This document shows positions 1-8,811 of a DNA stretch of 64,000 nt, piece after piece. Under the pieces are notes generated by a model, which saw only the letters and a list, made by a program, of their open reading frames with translations, was not told the origin of the DNA and searched no databases. The first letter of the stretch is position 1, and each line of letters begins with the position of its first letter. Made by a program: the position numbers and the translations under genes. The stretch spans positions 992,001 through 1,056,000 of the forward strand of contig FSRD01000003.1 in the NCBI GenBank assembly GCA_900129675.1, read 5' to 3'. The stretch comes from Bradyrhizobium erythrophlei (GTDB lineage: Bacteria > Pseudomonadota > Alphaproteobacteria > Rhizobiales > Xanthobacteraceae).

Positions 1-887
1 TGGTCGTAAGCACCGGCAATGTGCGTTTCGACGACGTGCGGTTTGCCTACGATCCCGAGCGTCCGATCCTGAAAGGCCTCAGCTTCGAGGTGCCGGCCGG
101 CAAGACGGTCGCGATCGTCGGTCCGTCCGGCGCCGGCAAATCGACGATTTCCCGGCTGCTGTTCCGGCTCTATGACGTCTCCAGCGGCAAGATCCTGATC
201 GACGGCCAGGATATCAGGAATGTGACGCAGGCCTCGTTGCGCGCTTCGATCGGCATGGTGCCGCAGGATACCGTGCTGTTCAACGACACCATCCGCTACA
301 ACATCCGCTACGGCCGGTGGGACGCCAGCGATGCCGAGGTGGAAGCGGCGGCGCAGCTGGCGCAGATCGACACCTTCATCAAGATGTCGCCAAAAGGGTA
401 CGAAACCCAGGTCGGCGAGCGCGGGCTGAAATTGTCCGGCGGCGAGAAGCAGCGCGTGGCGATCGCGCGCACGGTGCTCAAGGCGCCGCCGATCCTGGTG
501 CTCGATGAGGCGACCTCGGCGCTCGACAGCCACACCGAGCACGAAATCCAGGAGTCGCTCGAGCGGGTCTCGCGCAATCGCACGTCGCTGGTGATCGCGC
601 ATCGGCTCTCGACCATCGTCGGCGCCGATGAAATCATCGTGCTGGATCAGGGCCGCATCGCCGAGCGCGGAACCCATGCGCAGCTTTTGGCTTCCGGCGG
701 ACTTTATGCCAGTATGTGGAACAGGCAGCGCGAGGCCGAGGAGGCGCGGGAAAAACTCGCGCAGATCGACGACGAGCACGAGGCGCCGAACCGCGTACCG
801 CCGCCGGTCGAGGATCCCGTTCAGGATCCAGGCAAAGATCCGGTCAGCGGTCCGGGCAAAGATTCCTTGGCGACCGCCGCAGAATAA
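1..887 (+). CDS. ABC exporter (Atm1/HMT1-like), C-terminal nucleotide-binding part, truncated by window edge
   Basis: The frame is open from the first bases and ends with TAA at 885-887, so the membrane domain lies outside the window. The visible part is a complete ABC ATPase: Walker A GPSGAGKST, Q-loop PQDTVLF, signature LSGGEKQRVAIA, Walker B ILVLDEATSALD and the switch histidine in IAHRLST. The sequence resembles fused half-transporters of the Atm1/heavy-metal exporter type, which export glutathione-linked or sulfur compounds from the cytoplasm. A charged tail rich in repeated Pro-Asp-Pro-Gly units follows the ATPase (last ~50 residues) and is probably disordered. Substrate cannot be told from this part. 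Confidence 0.85.
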   Translation, partial: VVSTGNVRFDDVRFAYDPERPILKGLSFEVPAGKTVAIVGPSGAGKSTISRLLFRLYDVSSGKILIDGQDIRNVTQASLRASIGMVPQDTVLFNDTIRYNIRYGRWDASDAEVEAAAQLAQIDTFIKMSPKGYETQVGERGLKLSGGEKQRVAIARTVLKAPPILVLDEATSALDSHTEHEIQESLERVSRNRTSLVIAHRLSTIVGADEIIVLDQGRIAERGTHAQLLASGGLYASMWNRQREAEEAREKLAQIDDEHEAPNRVPPPVEDPVQDPGKDPVSGPGKDSLATAAE

Positions 888-943
888 CCGAAACGAAGCT
901 CCATCTCCCACCATGGGAGTGGGAAAGTTGACAGCGAGCCCCC

Positions 944-1642
944 ATGTCCATCGCCAATTCCATTCGCGCGCAAATCCCGCCGATCCATCCCGAGGGCTAT
1001 CCCTTCATCGGCGGCTTTGCGCTGGCAAGTCTGGTCTTGTTCCTGCTCTGGACGCCGCTGGGCTGGATCGGGACGCTGTTGACGGTCTGGTGCGCGCTGT
1101 TCTTCCGCGATCCGGTGCGCGTGACGCCGGTGCGCGAGGGCATCGTGGTGTCGCCGGCCGACGGACGGGTCTCGATGATCGCGCAGGTGTTGCCGCCGGC
1201 CGAACTTGGTCTCGGCGACAAGCCGCTGACGCGGATTTCGGTGTTCATGAGCGTGTTCAATTGCCACGTGAACCGCAGTCCGGTGGCAGGCCGGATCGAC
1301 CGCATCGCGTACCGGCCGGGCACTTTCATCAACGCCGAACTCGACAAGGCCAGCGAAGACAATGAGCGCAACTCGCTGGTGATCTCGACGGCGAACGGAC
1401 GCATCGGGGTGGTCCAGATCGCAGGTCTGGTGGCGCGGCGAATCGTCTCGTTCGTGCGCGAGGGGCAGTCGATCGGTGCCGGCGAGCGGTTCGGCCTGAT
1501 CCGTTTTGGGTCGCGCCTTGACGTCTATCTGCCCGAAGGCACCAAATCGCTGGTTTCCGAGGGCCAGACCGCGGTCGCCGGCGAGACCATTTTGGCCGAT
1601 TTCAGGTCCGCCGACGCCGCGCGAACCTACCGGGCGGATTAA
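944..1642 (+). CDS. psd: Phosphatidylserine decarboxylase proenzyme (short, Psd-A type)
   Basis: Decarboxylates phosphatidylserine to phosphatidylethanolamine at the inner membrane. The 232-residue protein has a hydrophobic N-terminal stretch (about residues 22-50) and the family's SPADG motif. The self-cleavage site that makes the pyruvoyl group is the Gly-Ser pair at about residues 189-190 (RFGSRLD), leaving a 43-residue alpha chain. The length fits the short bacterial Psd class. It lies 56 bp after the ABC exporter and upstream of pssA, so consecutive steps of phosphatidylethanolamine synthesis sit together. Confidence 0.93.
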   Translation: MSIANSIRAQIPPIHPEGYPFIGGFALASLVLFLLWTPLGWIGTLLTVWCALFFRDPVRVTPVREGIVVSPADGRVSMIAQVLPPAELGLGDKPLTRISVFMSVFNCHVNRSPVAGRIDRIAYRPGTFINAELDKASEDNERNSLVISTANGRIGVVQIAGLVARRIVSFVREGQSIGAGERFGLIRFGSRLDVYLPEGTKSLVSEGQTAVAGETILADFRSADAARTYRAD

Positions 1643-1650
1643 CTATCCGT

Positions 1651-1717
1651 AGCGTTTTCGAGCGAAGTGGGCACCGGTTCGCGTCAAGAAAACGCGTCAA
1701 AACAAAGAATTAGAGCG
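1651..1717 (+). repeat. Rhizobiales-type palindromic repeat element, copy 1
   Basis: Arms GCGTTTTC (1652-1659) and GAAAACGC (1687-1694) enclose GAGCGAAGTGGGCACCGGTT. The same element recurs at 21776-21841. It lies just after the psd stop, so it could also act as a transcript-end hairpin. Similar short palindromic repeats are widespread between genes in Bradyrhizobium and relatives. Confidence 0.8.
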
Positions 1718-1784
1718 CAGGGAATCAGATGGTTCCCCACCGCGATGGCGGAGGGGCGTGGCGCCTGCTATATATTACCCAGCC

Positions 1785-2672
1785 ATGATGCCATCAGACC
1801 TCCAATCTCCGGAAATACGCCGCCGCCGGTTTCGTCCGATCCCGGTGCGGATGCTGGTGCCGAACTTCATCACGTTGCTGGCGATCTGCGCCGGGCTGAC
1901 GGCGATCCGGCTGTCGACCGAAGGGCGGATGGAGCTCGCGGTGGGCGCCATCGTATTCGCCGCCGTGCTCGACGGCCTGGACGGCCGTGTTGCGCGCATG
2001 ATCAAGGGCCAGTCGAAATTCGGCGCCGAACTCGACAGCCTCGCCGACTTCGTCAATTTCGGCGTGGCGCCTGGCCTGATCCTGTATTTCTGGCAGTTGC
2101 ATGAACTGAACAATGGCGGCTGGATCGCGGCGATGGTGTTTGCGATCTCGGGGGGCTTGAGGCTCGCCCGTTTCAACGCCTCCATCGATGATCCGAACAA
2201 GCCGCCGTTCGCCGCGAATTTCTTCACCGGCGTACCGGCCCCGGCGGGTGCGATCACCGTGCTGCTGCCGATCTATCTGGCATTTTTGGGCACACCGAAG
2301 CCGCCAGCCACGCTGACCGCGCTCTATACGCTTCTGATCGGCTTCCTGATGGTGTCGCGCCTGCCGGTGTTTTCCGGCAAGACGGTGAAGATGCGCGTTC
2401 CGCCGGAGATGGTGCTGCCGGTTTTCGTCTCGGTGGTGTTCTTCGTCGCACTGTTGATCGGCTATCCCTGGCACATCCTGTCGTTCGGCTCGGTGCTTTA
2501 TCTGATGAGCCTGCCGCTGGGATGGAAGAATTATCGCGACCACGAGCGCAAGGCCGCGGCCGCGCAGGCGGCTCCGACCACGGATGTCGCCGCGCCGCCA
2601 AGCCCGGCGCCGGCCGCCTTCGCGCCGCCCGCGACCGATGCCGAACAGGAACGGCCGGCCCGGCTGAACTGA
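1785..2672 (+). CDS. pssA: CDP-diacylglycerol--serine O-phosphatidyltransferase
   Basis: Makes phosphatidylserine from CDP-diacylglycerol and serine, feeding the Psd encoded just upstream. The CDP-alcohol phosphotransferase signature D-x2-DG-x2-AR-x8-G-x3-D-x3-D is complete at residues 63-88 (DGLDGRVARMIKG...). Around it are several membrane segments, as in the PssA type with multiple helices. The start is placed at the ATGATG at 1785; an in-frame GTG at 1758 would add nine residues. The last ~40 residues are rich in Ala and Pro and probably disordered. A 142-bp gap holding a repeat element separates it from psd. Confidence 0.92.
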   Translation: MMPSDLQSPEIRRRRFRPIPVRMLVPNFITLLAICAGLTAIRLSTEGRMELAVGAIVFAAVLDGLDGRVARMIKGQSKFGAELDSLADFVNFGVAPGLILYFWQLHELNNGGWIAAMVFAISGGLRLARFNASIDDPNKPPFAANFFTGVPAPAGAITVLLPIYLAFLGTPKPPATLTALYTLLIGFLMVSRLPVFSGKTVKMRVPPEMVLPVFVSVVFFVALLIGYPWHILSFGSVLYLMSLPLGWKNYRDHERKAAAAQAAPTTDVAAPPSPAPAAFAPPATDAEQERPARLN

Positions 2673-2816
2673 GCGGCTTGCACGGCTTCGATCCGAATTA
2701 TCTGCCGAGATATCTGCCATGAGCTATCGCCGAGTTGGGTTCGACCCCAATCTCGGCTATAGGGCTTGATGAACCACGGCTTTCAAAATGGCCGGTGCAA
2801 CATCAGGAGAAACGCC

Positions 2817-3536
2817 GTGAACAAGCACACTTCCGCTCCGCTGCCTGCGTCCGTCCTCGAAGCCTTGGCGCGCTACGACACGCCGACGATCTGCAATGCG
2901 ATGGAAATCGTGGCGCCGGAGCGCCGCCTGATCGGCTACACCACCAAGCCGCTGGTCTGCCCGTTTCCGGACCTACCGCCGATGGTCGGCTATGCCCGCA
3001 CCGTGACGATCCGTTCGGTGCTCAAGTCCGGCCTTCCGGCCGAGGAGCAGGCCAAGCGCCGCATCGAATATTACGAATATGTCGGCACCGGCTTCGGCCC
3101 GCGCGTCACCGTGATCCAGGATATCGACGGCGCCGATGTCGGCTACGGCGCGTTCTGGGGCGAGGTGCAGAGCAACGTGCACAAGGCGCTCGGCTGCCTC
3201 GGCGTCATCACCGACGGATCGATTCGCGACATCCCGCAATGGGCGCCGGGCTTCCAGGCGCTCGCCGGATCGATCGGCCCGTCGCACGCCTGGGTCCATG
3301 CCGAGAATTTTGGCGGTGAAGTGCGCGTCGCCGGGATGACGGTGCGCTCCGATGATCTCATCCATGCCGACCAGCACGGCGCGATCGTGATCCCGACCGA
3401 CATCGCCGCGAAAATCCCTGATGCCGCCGAACTCTGCGGCCGCCGCGAGACGCCGATCCTGGAGATCGCCCGAGCCAAGGATTTTTCGCTGGAGAAGCTG
3501 AAAGCGGCGCTGAAGAAGTCGGCCGAGATTCACTGA
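2817..3536 (+). CDS. RraA-fold protein (ribonuclease activity regulator/aldolase superfamily)
   Basis: A 239-residue member of the RraA-like superfamily, which contains 4-hydroxy-4-methyl-2-oxoglutarate/oxaloacetate aldolases and the E. coli RNase E regulator. The superfamily core is seen as GVITDGSIRDIPQW, with the Asp-Gly and Arg-Asp pairs that bind metal and substrate in the aldolases. GTG at 2817 is chosen because a strong AGGAGA lies six bases upstream; frames opening at 2766 have no such site. The next gene, an SDR, starts 9 bp after the stop, so the two are probably co-transcribed. Substrate unknown. A second, different RraA-fold gene is at 47196-47888. Confidence 0.8.
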   Translation: MNKHTSAPLPASVLEALARYDTPTICNAMEIVAPERRLIGYTTKPLVCPFPDLPPMVGYARTVTIRSVLKSGLPAEEQAKRRIEYYEYVGTGFGPRVTVIQDIDGADVGYGAFWGEVQSNVHKALGCLGVITDGSIRDIPQWAPGFQALAGSIGPSHAWVHAENFGGEVRVAGMTVRSDDLIHADQHGAIVIPTDIAAKIPDAAELCGRRETPILEIARAKDFSLEKLKAALKKSAEIH

Positions 3537-3545
3537 CGCCTCACC

Positions 3546-4373
3546 ATGAAAATGGACGGCAAAACCGTATTGATCACGGGCTCGACCGACGGCGTCGGCC
3601 GCTATGTCGCGACGAAACTTGCCGTCGCCGGCGCGAAGGTGCTGATCCACGGCCGCAACAAGACGCGGGCCAACACGCTGTCCGATGAGATCAAGCGGGC
3701 AGGGGGCTCTGAGCCGGCCTTCTATCAGGCCGATCTGTCGTCGCTGGCGGAAGCGCGAAAGCTCGCGGATGCGGTGCTGGCCGATCACAAACGGCTCGAC
3801 GTGTTCGTGAGCAATGCCGGGATCGGATCGCAGAACGAGGGGCCGGCGCGGCAAACCAGCAAGGATGGATACGAACTGCGCTTTGCGGTGAATTATCTCT
3901 CCGGCTTCCTGTTGGCGCGTCTGTTGCTGCCGCTGTTGAAGGCGAGCGCGCCGTCGCGGATCGTCAATGTCGCCTCGCTCGGCCAGCACCCGATCGATTT
4001 CGACGATGTGATGATTACCAAGAACTACAGCGGCAGCCGCGCCTACGCGCAGAGCAAGCTGTCGCAGATCATGTTCACCATCGACCTCGCCGAGGAACTG
4101 AAGGGGTCGGGCGTGACCGTGAATTCGCTGCATCCCGCCACCTATATGAACACCACGATGGTGCGCGCGGGCGGCATCACGCCGATGTCGACGGTCGAGC
4201 AGGGCGGCGATGCGATCCTGCATCTGGTGGCCGGCGATGACGTCGAGAGCAAAACCGGCCTGTTCTTCAACGGCATGAACGAGGCGAAAGCCAATCCGCA
4301 GGCCTATGATGCGACCGCGCGCCAGCGTCTGCGGGCGCTCAGCCTCGAGCTGACCGGCGCGCCTGGGGTCTGA
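3546..4373 (+). CDS. Short-chain dehydrogenase/reductase
   Basis: Classical Rossmann-fold SDR of 275 residues. The nucleotide-binding TGSTDGVG motif is near the N-terminus, NAG follows the fourth strand (SNAGIG), and the catalytic Tyr and Lys lie in YAQSK. The ~70 residues after the catalytic motif resemble the retinol-dehydrogenase/WWOX-like branch. It lies 9 bp after the RraA-fold gene, suggesting joint action on an unidentified small molecule. The cofactor preference cannot be read with certainty. Confidence 0.85.
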   Translation: MKMDGKTVLITGSTDGVGRYVATKLAVAGAKVLIHGRNKTRANTLSDEIKRAGGSEPAFYQADLSSLAEARKLADAVLADHKRLDVFVSNAGIGSQNEGPARQTSKDGYELRFAVNYLSGFLLARLLLPLLKASAPSRIVNVASLGQHPIDFDDVMITKNYSGSRAYAQSKLSQIMFTIDLAEELKGSGVTVNSLHPATYMNTTMVRAGGITPMSTVEQGGDAILHLVAGDDVESKTGLFFNGMNEAKANPQAYDATARQRLRALSLELTGAPGV

Positions 4374-4506
4374 CGCGAACGCGCCGGGTTTCGCCCATCG
4401 CCAGCCTGCCTTTTTCGAGCCGGACCGCATCTCGCCGTGGCCAAGACGGCATCGGCAGTGTATCGGAACGGACAAACAGCCTGTCGATCAACACCGGAAG
4501 GGCCGC

Positions 4507-5553
4507 TTGACCCAGTCTCCGACCACAAAACCCTTTGTCGAGGTGCTTTCCGGCCGCCGCCAGCCGGTTCCGCCGCTGTGGATGATGCGGCAGGCCGGCC
4601 GCTATCTGCCGGAATACCGCGAAGTCCGCGCCAAGGCCGGCGGCTTTCTCGACCTGTGCTTCACGCCCGAATTCGCCGTCGAGGTGACGCTGCAACCGAT
4701 CCGCCGCTTTGCCTTCGACGCCGCGATCATTTTTTCGGATATTCTCGTCATTCCCTATGCGCTCGGGCGCGATGTCCGGTTCGAGGTTGGCGAAGGTCCG
4801 CGGCTCGATCCGCTGGATACGCCCGACAAGATCGGCGCGCTGTCATCGACGGGCGACTTCACCAAGCTTGAACCGGTGTTCGAAGCGTTGCGCCGGGTGC
4901 GGCGCGAGCTCGACCCGAAGATCGCGCTGATTGGATTTTGCGGCGCGCCGTGGACGGTGGCGACCTACATGGTGGCCGGACAGGGCACGCCGGACCAGGC
5001 GCCGGCGCGGATGATGGCCTATCGCCACCCCGAAGCGTTTGCGAAAATCATCGACGCCATCGTCGAGAATTCGGTCCTGTATCTGCTCGGACAGCTCAAG
5101 GCCGGCGCCGACGTGCTGCAGATATTCGACACCTGGGCCGGGGTGCTGCCGCCGCGCGAATTCCAGCGCTGGTCGGTCGAGCCGACCAAACGGATCGTCG
5201 CGGGCGTGCGCAAAAAAGTGCCCGATGCGAAGATTATCGGCTTTCCGCGCGGCGCCGGCGCGTTGCTGCCGTCCTATGTCGAGGCGACAGGCGTCGATGC
5301 GGTCAGCATCGACTGGGCCGCCGAGCCGTCATTGATCCGCAACAAGGTGCAAAGCCGCGTAGCGGTGCAGGGCAATCTCGATCCGCTGGTCCTGATCGCC
5401 GGTGGCGACGCGCTCGATCGCGCGGTCGATGACGTGCTGTCGAACTACGCCGCCGGCCGGCTGATCTTCAACCTCGGCCACGGCATCCAGCCGGAAACCC
5501 CGATCGCGCATGTCGAGCAGATGGTGAAGCGGGTGCGGGCCTATCGGGGCTGA
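4507..5553 (+). CDS. hemE: Uroporphyrinogen decarboxylase
   Basis: Removes four acetate carboxyls from uroporphyrinogen III to give coproporphyrinogen III, a cytoplasmic step of haem and chlorophyll synthesis. The family signature PPLWMMRQAGRYLPEYR is intact near residues 22-38, the catalytic-loop FSDIL is present, and the 348-residue length is normal. The start is TTG at 4507 with GGAAGG a few bases upstream. It converges on hemC, and the two coding regions overlap by 13 bp at their 3' ends (5541-5553), so their transcripts run into each other. Confidence 0.93.
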   Translation: MTQSPTTKPFVEVLSGRRQPVPPLWMMRQAGRYLPEYREVRAKAGGFLDLCFTPEFAVEVTLQPIRRFAFDAAIIFSDILVIPYALGRDVRFEVGEGPRLDPLDTPDKIGALSSTGDFTKLEPVFEALRRVRRELDPKIALIGFCGAPWTVATYMVAGQGTPDQAPARMMAYRHPEAFAKIIDAIVENSVLYLLGQLKAGADVLQIFDTWAGVLPPREFQRWSVEPTKRIVAGVRKKVPDAKIIGFPRGAGALLPSYVEATGVDAVSIDWAAEPSLIRNKVQSRVAVQGNLDPLVLIAGGDALDRAVDDVLSNYAAGRLIFNLGHGIQPETPIAHVEQMVKRVRAYRG

Positions 5554-6536
5554 TCCGCCGCCCACGCTTCGGGCCGCGTGCGCGCGATGATATCGGCCGC
5601 ACCCTTGTGCAGAAGTTCGAGCCCGACCGCGCGGCCGAGTTCGCGCGGGCGGTTGGCGGGACCTGAGCGCGTGACCTCGATGAATTTCCCGTCCCGAGCA
5701 TCGTCCAGCACCGAGGCGGTGAGCGTCATCTCTGCGCCTTCGATGGTGGAATAGCCTGCAATCGGCGAATTGCAGTGACCGTTGAGTACCCACAACACCT
5801 CGCGTTCGGCATCGCAGCTCAGATGCGCGGCCGGATCGTCGATCAGCGCAAGATAGCGCCGGGTTTGCCAGTCCTGCACCGCGCACTCCACCGCGACGAT
5901 ACCCTGTCCCACCGCGGGCAACATTTCCCTGGGCGATAGTTCGCAGGCGATGCGGTCCGCGAAACCGACGCGCTCCAGGCCGGCACGGGCCATGATCAGC
6001 GCGTCGGCGGGTCCGACCTCGCCGCCACCGGGCAGGCGCTGCATTTCCAGGCCGTCGAGCTTGCGGACGCGCGTGTCGGCCGCGCCGCGAAAATGGATCA
6101 CCTCGATCTCCGGAAACAGCCGCCGCGCATAGGCCGCGCGTCGCACCGCGTTGGTCCCGATCTTGAAACCCCTGCCGCGCGAGCGCCTGATATCCTCGAT
6201 CGTAACGCCCGGCCGCAGCACCAGCGCGTCGGTCGGCGGATCGCGCGCCAGCGTCGCGCCGATCACCAGCCCCGGCGTATCCTCATTGCCGGGCATGTCT
6301 TTCAGCGAATGCATGGCGGCGTGAAGCCGGCCCGATACGACGGCGGCGCGGATTTCAGCGACGAACGCGCCGCCCTTGCCGCCATGAACCAGCAGCTTGC
6401 TGGTCTGGTCGGTATCGCCTGTGGTCTCGAACTTGACGATTTCGACGTTCAGTTCGGGTGCGGCGATCGACAGGCGCCGCGCGATATCCTCGGTCTGGGC
6501 CAGCGCCATCGTGCTCTTGCGCGTACCTATCCGCAT
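5541..6536 (-). CDS. hemC: Hydroxymethylbilane synthase (porphobilinogen deaminase), divergent
   Basis: Polymerises four porphobilinogens into hydroxymethylbilane. Key residues can be matched: RIGTRKS at the N-terminus, catalytic Asp in AMHSLKDMP, paired arginines in GTNAVRR, and the dipyrromethane-binding Cys in LNGHCNSPIAG. The sequence is less like the usual alphaproteobacterial HemC than expected, for example LVHGGKGGAFVAEI in place of the usual GGKGLFTKEI region, so it may be a second, divergent copy. Start taken at ATG 6536, where homology begins; in-frame TTG 6569 or GTG 6551/6548 (after GGAG) are alternatives. Convergent with hemE. Confidence 0.85.
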   Translation of the reverse strand: MRIGTRKSTMALAQTEDIARRLSIAAPELNVEIVKFETTGDTDQTSKLLVHGGKGGAFVAEIRAAVVSGRLHAAMHSLKDMPGNEDTPGLVIGATLARDPPTDALVLRPGVTIEDIRRSRGRGFKIGTNAVRRAAYARRLFPEIEVIHFRGAADTRVRKLDGLEMQRLPGGGEVGPADALIMARAGLERVGFADRIACELSPREMLPAVGQGIVAVECAVQDWQTRRYLALIDDPAAHLSCDAEREVLWVLNGHCNSPIAGYSTIEGAEMTLTASVLDDARDGKFIEVTRSGPANRPRELGRAVGLELLHKGAADIIARTRPEAWAADQPR

Positions 6537-6635
6537 CGTAACTGCCACCACCGACGCTCCATTCGGCAACCGCGAAAAGGGATCGCGGCGCGCGCGGAGA
6601 TTAAGACCAGCCAGCCGTGGAATGCAAACGGCGCC

Positions 6636-7607
6636 TCACCGGCGCTTGCCGCGTGCGGTGGTGCGGGTGAGCCTGATCCGGCCATGGGTTCGCGGCAAAA
6701 ACTGCGCACCGCGCGCGCTCAGAAATTCCAGCATCGCACGGGCCGGCGGCAGCAGGACCTTGTCCTTGCGGGAAAGCGCGAACCATTGCCGGACGATGGG
6801 AAGGCCGTCGACGTCGAGCGTCACCAGCCGCCGCTCGTCGAGTTCGGTGGCCACCGTATGCGCCGAGATGAACGCTATTCCAAGACCTGCGATCACGGCC
6901 TGCTTGATGGTCTCGTTGCTGCTCATCACCAGGCCGATCTTTGGACGGATGCCGGATGTTTCGAACAATTGCTCCATCAGGCCGCGTGTTCCCGATCCGG
7001 GCTCGCGGGTCAGGAAGGTTTCGCCGGCGAGCTCGCTCGGCGCGATGCGGGGCTTTCGCGCCAGGCGATGCGTGGTCGGCGCGATGATGACATGGGGGTG
7101 ATCGCCGATCAGGTGAACGTCCATGTCGATGTCGGCCGGGGGGCGGCCCATGATGACGAAGTCGAGATCATAGCCGTGTAACGCGGTGCCGATCTCCTGC
7201 CGGTTTCCGATCGACAGCGTAACGTCGATGTTGGGATGCAGCTTCGAAAAGCCGGAGATCATGAACGGCACAAAATATTTCGCGGTGCTGACGGCGCCGA
7301 TCGAAATGCGGCCCGCGGTTTTTCCCGCCATCATCTCCAGCGTGGTTTCGCAATCGGCGATCGCGGCCTCTATGCGCTCGGAAAGCGCGAGCACTTCGCG
7401 CCCGGCATCGCTCAACAGCATGCCGTCTGGGGTGCGCTGGATCAGCGGCAGTCCCGCGAGCGCCTGCAGATTGCGAATCTGCAGAGTGACGGCCGGCTGC
7501 GTGAGATGCAGCTGTTTGGCTGCCGCGGTCACCGAGCGATCCCTGTGGACAGCGGCCAGCGCGCGGAGCTGGCGAATGGTCAATTCCCGCAGAAACCGGC
7601 TGGCCAT
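6636..7607 (-). CDS. cbbR: LysR-family activator of the Calvin cycle operon
   Basis: About 323 residues: an N-terminal winged helix-turn-helix (LTIRQLRALAAVHRDRSVTA then LTQPAVTLQI) and a C-terminal LysR effector domain. The position, divergent from cbbF with 151 bp between them, is the standard place of CbbR, which activates cbb genes in response to metabolites such as RuBP. ATG at 7607 is preferred for its spacing from AGAGG; GTG 7616 and ATG 7613 are in frame. Its own promoter must lie in the shared intergenic region, so autoregulation is likely. Confidence 0.93.
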   Translation of the reverse strand: MASRFLRELTIRQLRALAAVHRDRSVTAAAKQLHLTQPAVTLQIRNLQALAGLPLIQRTPDGMLLSDAGREVLALSERIEAAIADCETTLEMMAGKTAGRISIGAVSTAKYFVPFMISGFSKLHPNIDVTLSIGNRQEIGTALHGYDLDFVIMGRPPADIDMDVHLIGDHPHVIIAPTTHRLARKPRIAPSELAGETFLTREPGSGTRGLMEQLFETSGIRPKIGLVMSSNETIKQAVIAGLGIAFISAHTVATELDERRLVTLDVDGLPIVRQWFALSRKDKVLLPPARAMLEFLSARGAQFLPRTHGRIRLTRTTARGKRR

Positions 7608-7620
7608 CGGCATCACCTCT

Positions 7621-7669
7621 ATAAGAAAAACTTTGCTTTCGCCAAAGATAAGAAAATTTCACTAATTTT
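7621..7669. promoter_or_regulatory. cbbR-cbbF intergenic operator region (candidate CbbR sites)
   Basis: An AT-rich patch in GC-rich surroundings between divergent cbbR and cbbF. Visible elements are a direct repeat ATAAGAAAA (7621-7629 and 7648-7656), an inverted repeat CTTTG-N7-CAAAG (7631-7647), and an inverted repeat AAAATT-N5-AATTTT (7653-7669). LysR proteins bind such partial dyads. Assignment to CbbR is inferred from position. Confidence 0.6.
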
Positions 7670-7758
7670 GCAAACTGGGGTGTTGTTACCGGGCGCACTG
7701 CCGACCGGCATCGCGCTTCGCAAATGGCCCCGCAGAGGGCGGTGACAGGGGAACGGCC

Positions 7759-8796
7759 ATGGACGAGCGCGTAACCTTGCGTTCGCATCTCGACCGAGCG
7801 GTGCAGGACACGCCGAACGCGCCTGCGGTCACCGCGGTGATCGAGGCGATCGCCGCCGCTTCCATCCGTCTTGCCGTCCTCATCGCCGACGGGCCGCTGG
7901 CCGGCATCACCGGGCGGCATAGCGGGATAAATCCCGACGGCGATCTGCAGAAGGATATCGACGTCGCCGCCGACGGGATGATGCGTCGGGCACTGCGCAT
8001 GGCGCCGGTCGCCGCCATTCTGTCCGAGGAATCGGAACTGCCTGAAATGCTCGATGCTGAGGCGCCGCTTTGCGTCGCGATCGACCCGCTAGATGGATCG
8101 GCCAATCTTGAAAACAATATCTCGATCGGAACGATTTTCTCGATCCGTCCGCGTAGCAACGACGTGCTCTCCACCTTTTTCGAGCCCGGCACGGCGCAAT
8201 GCGCCGCGGGGTTCGTGGTGTATGGCCCTCAAACCATCCTGGTTCTGGCGATGAACCGGAGCGTCGATATCTTCATTCTCGACCGGTTGGCCCGCGAGTT
8301 CCTGCTGATCGCGCAGGGCGTGAAGATTGCGCCCAATACGCCCGAATTCGCGATCAACGCCTCGAACCACCGGCACTGGCACGGACCGGTCCGCGCCTAT
8401 ATCGACGAATGCCTTGCCGGCAGCAACGGGGCCGGCGGCGCGGACTTCAACATGCGCTGGATCGGCTCGCTGGTGGCCGAGTCGCTTCGCATCCTGGTTC
8501 GCGGCGGCGTGTTCCTTTATCCGGCGGACGCGCGTCCCGGCTATCGCGAGGGGCGATTGCGGCTGCTGTACGAGGCGCATCCGATGGCGCTGGTGATGGA
8601 ATGGGCGGGCGGCGCCGCGAGCACCGGCCGCCGGCGAATTCTCGAGCTTGCGGCGAAAACGCCGCACCAGCGGGTGCCGCTGATCATGGGCTCGGTGCGC
8701 GGCGTTCGCGACGTCGCCGTCATTCACGAGGGCATTGAACCGATGTTCGACCATAGCGACGCGCCGCTGTTCGCGCGGCGCGGCCTGTTTCGCTGA
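7759..8796 (+). CDS. cbbF: Class I fructose-1,6-bisphosphatase
   Basis: Hydrolyses fructose-1,6-bisphosphate (and often sedoheptulose-1,7-bisphosphate) in the reductive pentose phosphate cycle. The metal-binding motif DPLDGSANLENNISIG is at about residues 112-127 and the sugar-phosphate region YPADARPGYREGRLRLLYEA follows near residue 254. The length of 345 residues is normal for proteobacterial CbbF. ATG at 7759 follows AGGGGAA. First gene of the cbb operon; cbbP begins 15 bp after its stop. Confidence 0.95.
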   Translation: MDERVTLRSHLDRAVQDTPNAPAVTAVIEAIAAASIRLAVLIADGPLAGITGRHSGINPDGDLQKDIDVAADGMMRRALRMAPVAAILSEESELPEMLDAEAPLCVAIDPLDGSANLENNISIGTIFSIRPRSNDVLSTFFEPGTAQCAAGFVVYGPQTILVLAMNRSVDIFILDRLAREFLLIAQGVKIAPNTPEFAINASNHRHWHGPVRAYIDECLAGSNGAGGADFNMRWIGSLVAESLRILVRGGVFLYPADARPGYREGRLRLLYEAHPMALVMEWAGGAASTGRRRILELAAKTPHQRVPLIMGSVRGVRDVAVIHEGIEPMFDHSDAPLFARRGLFR

Positions 8797-8811
8797 AGCC
8801 GGATCAATCAG

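Noticed and set aside
2973..4475. Open frame of 500 codons on the minus strand
   Set aside because: Covers the RraA-fold and SDR genes, both of which have clear motifs on the plus strand; the antisense protein shows none.
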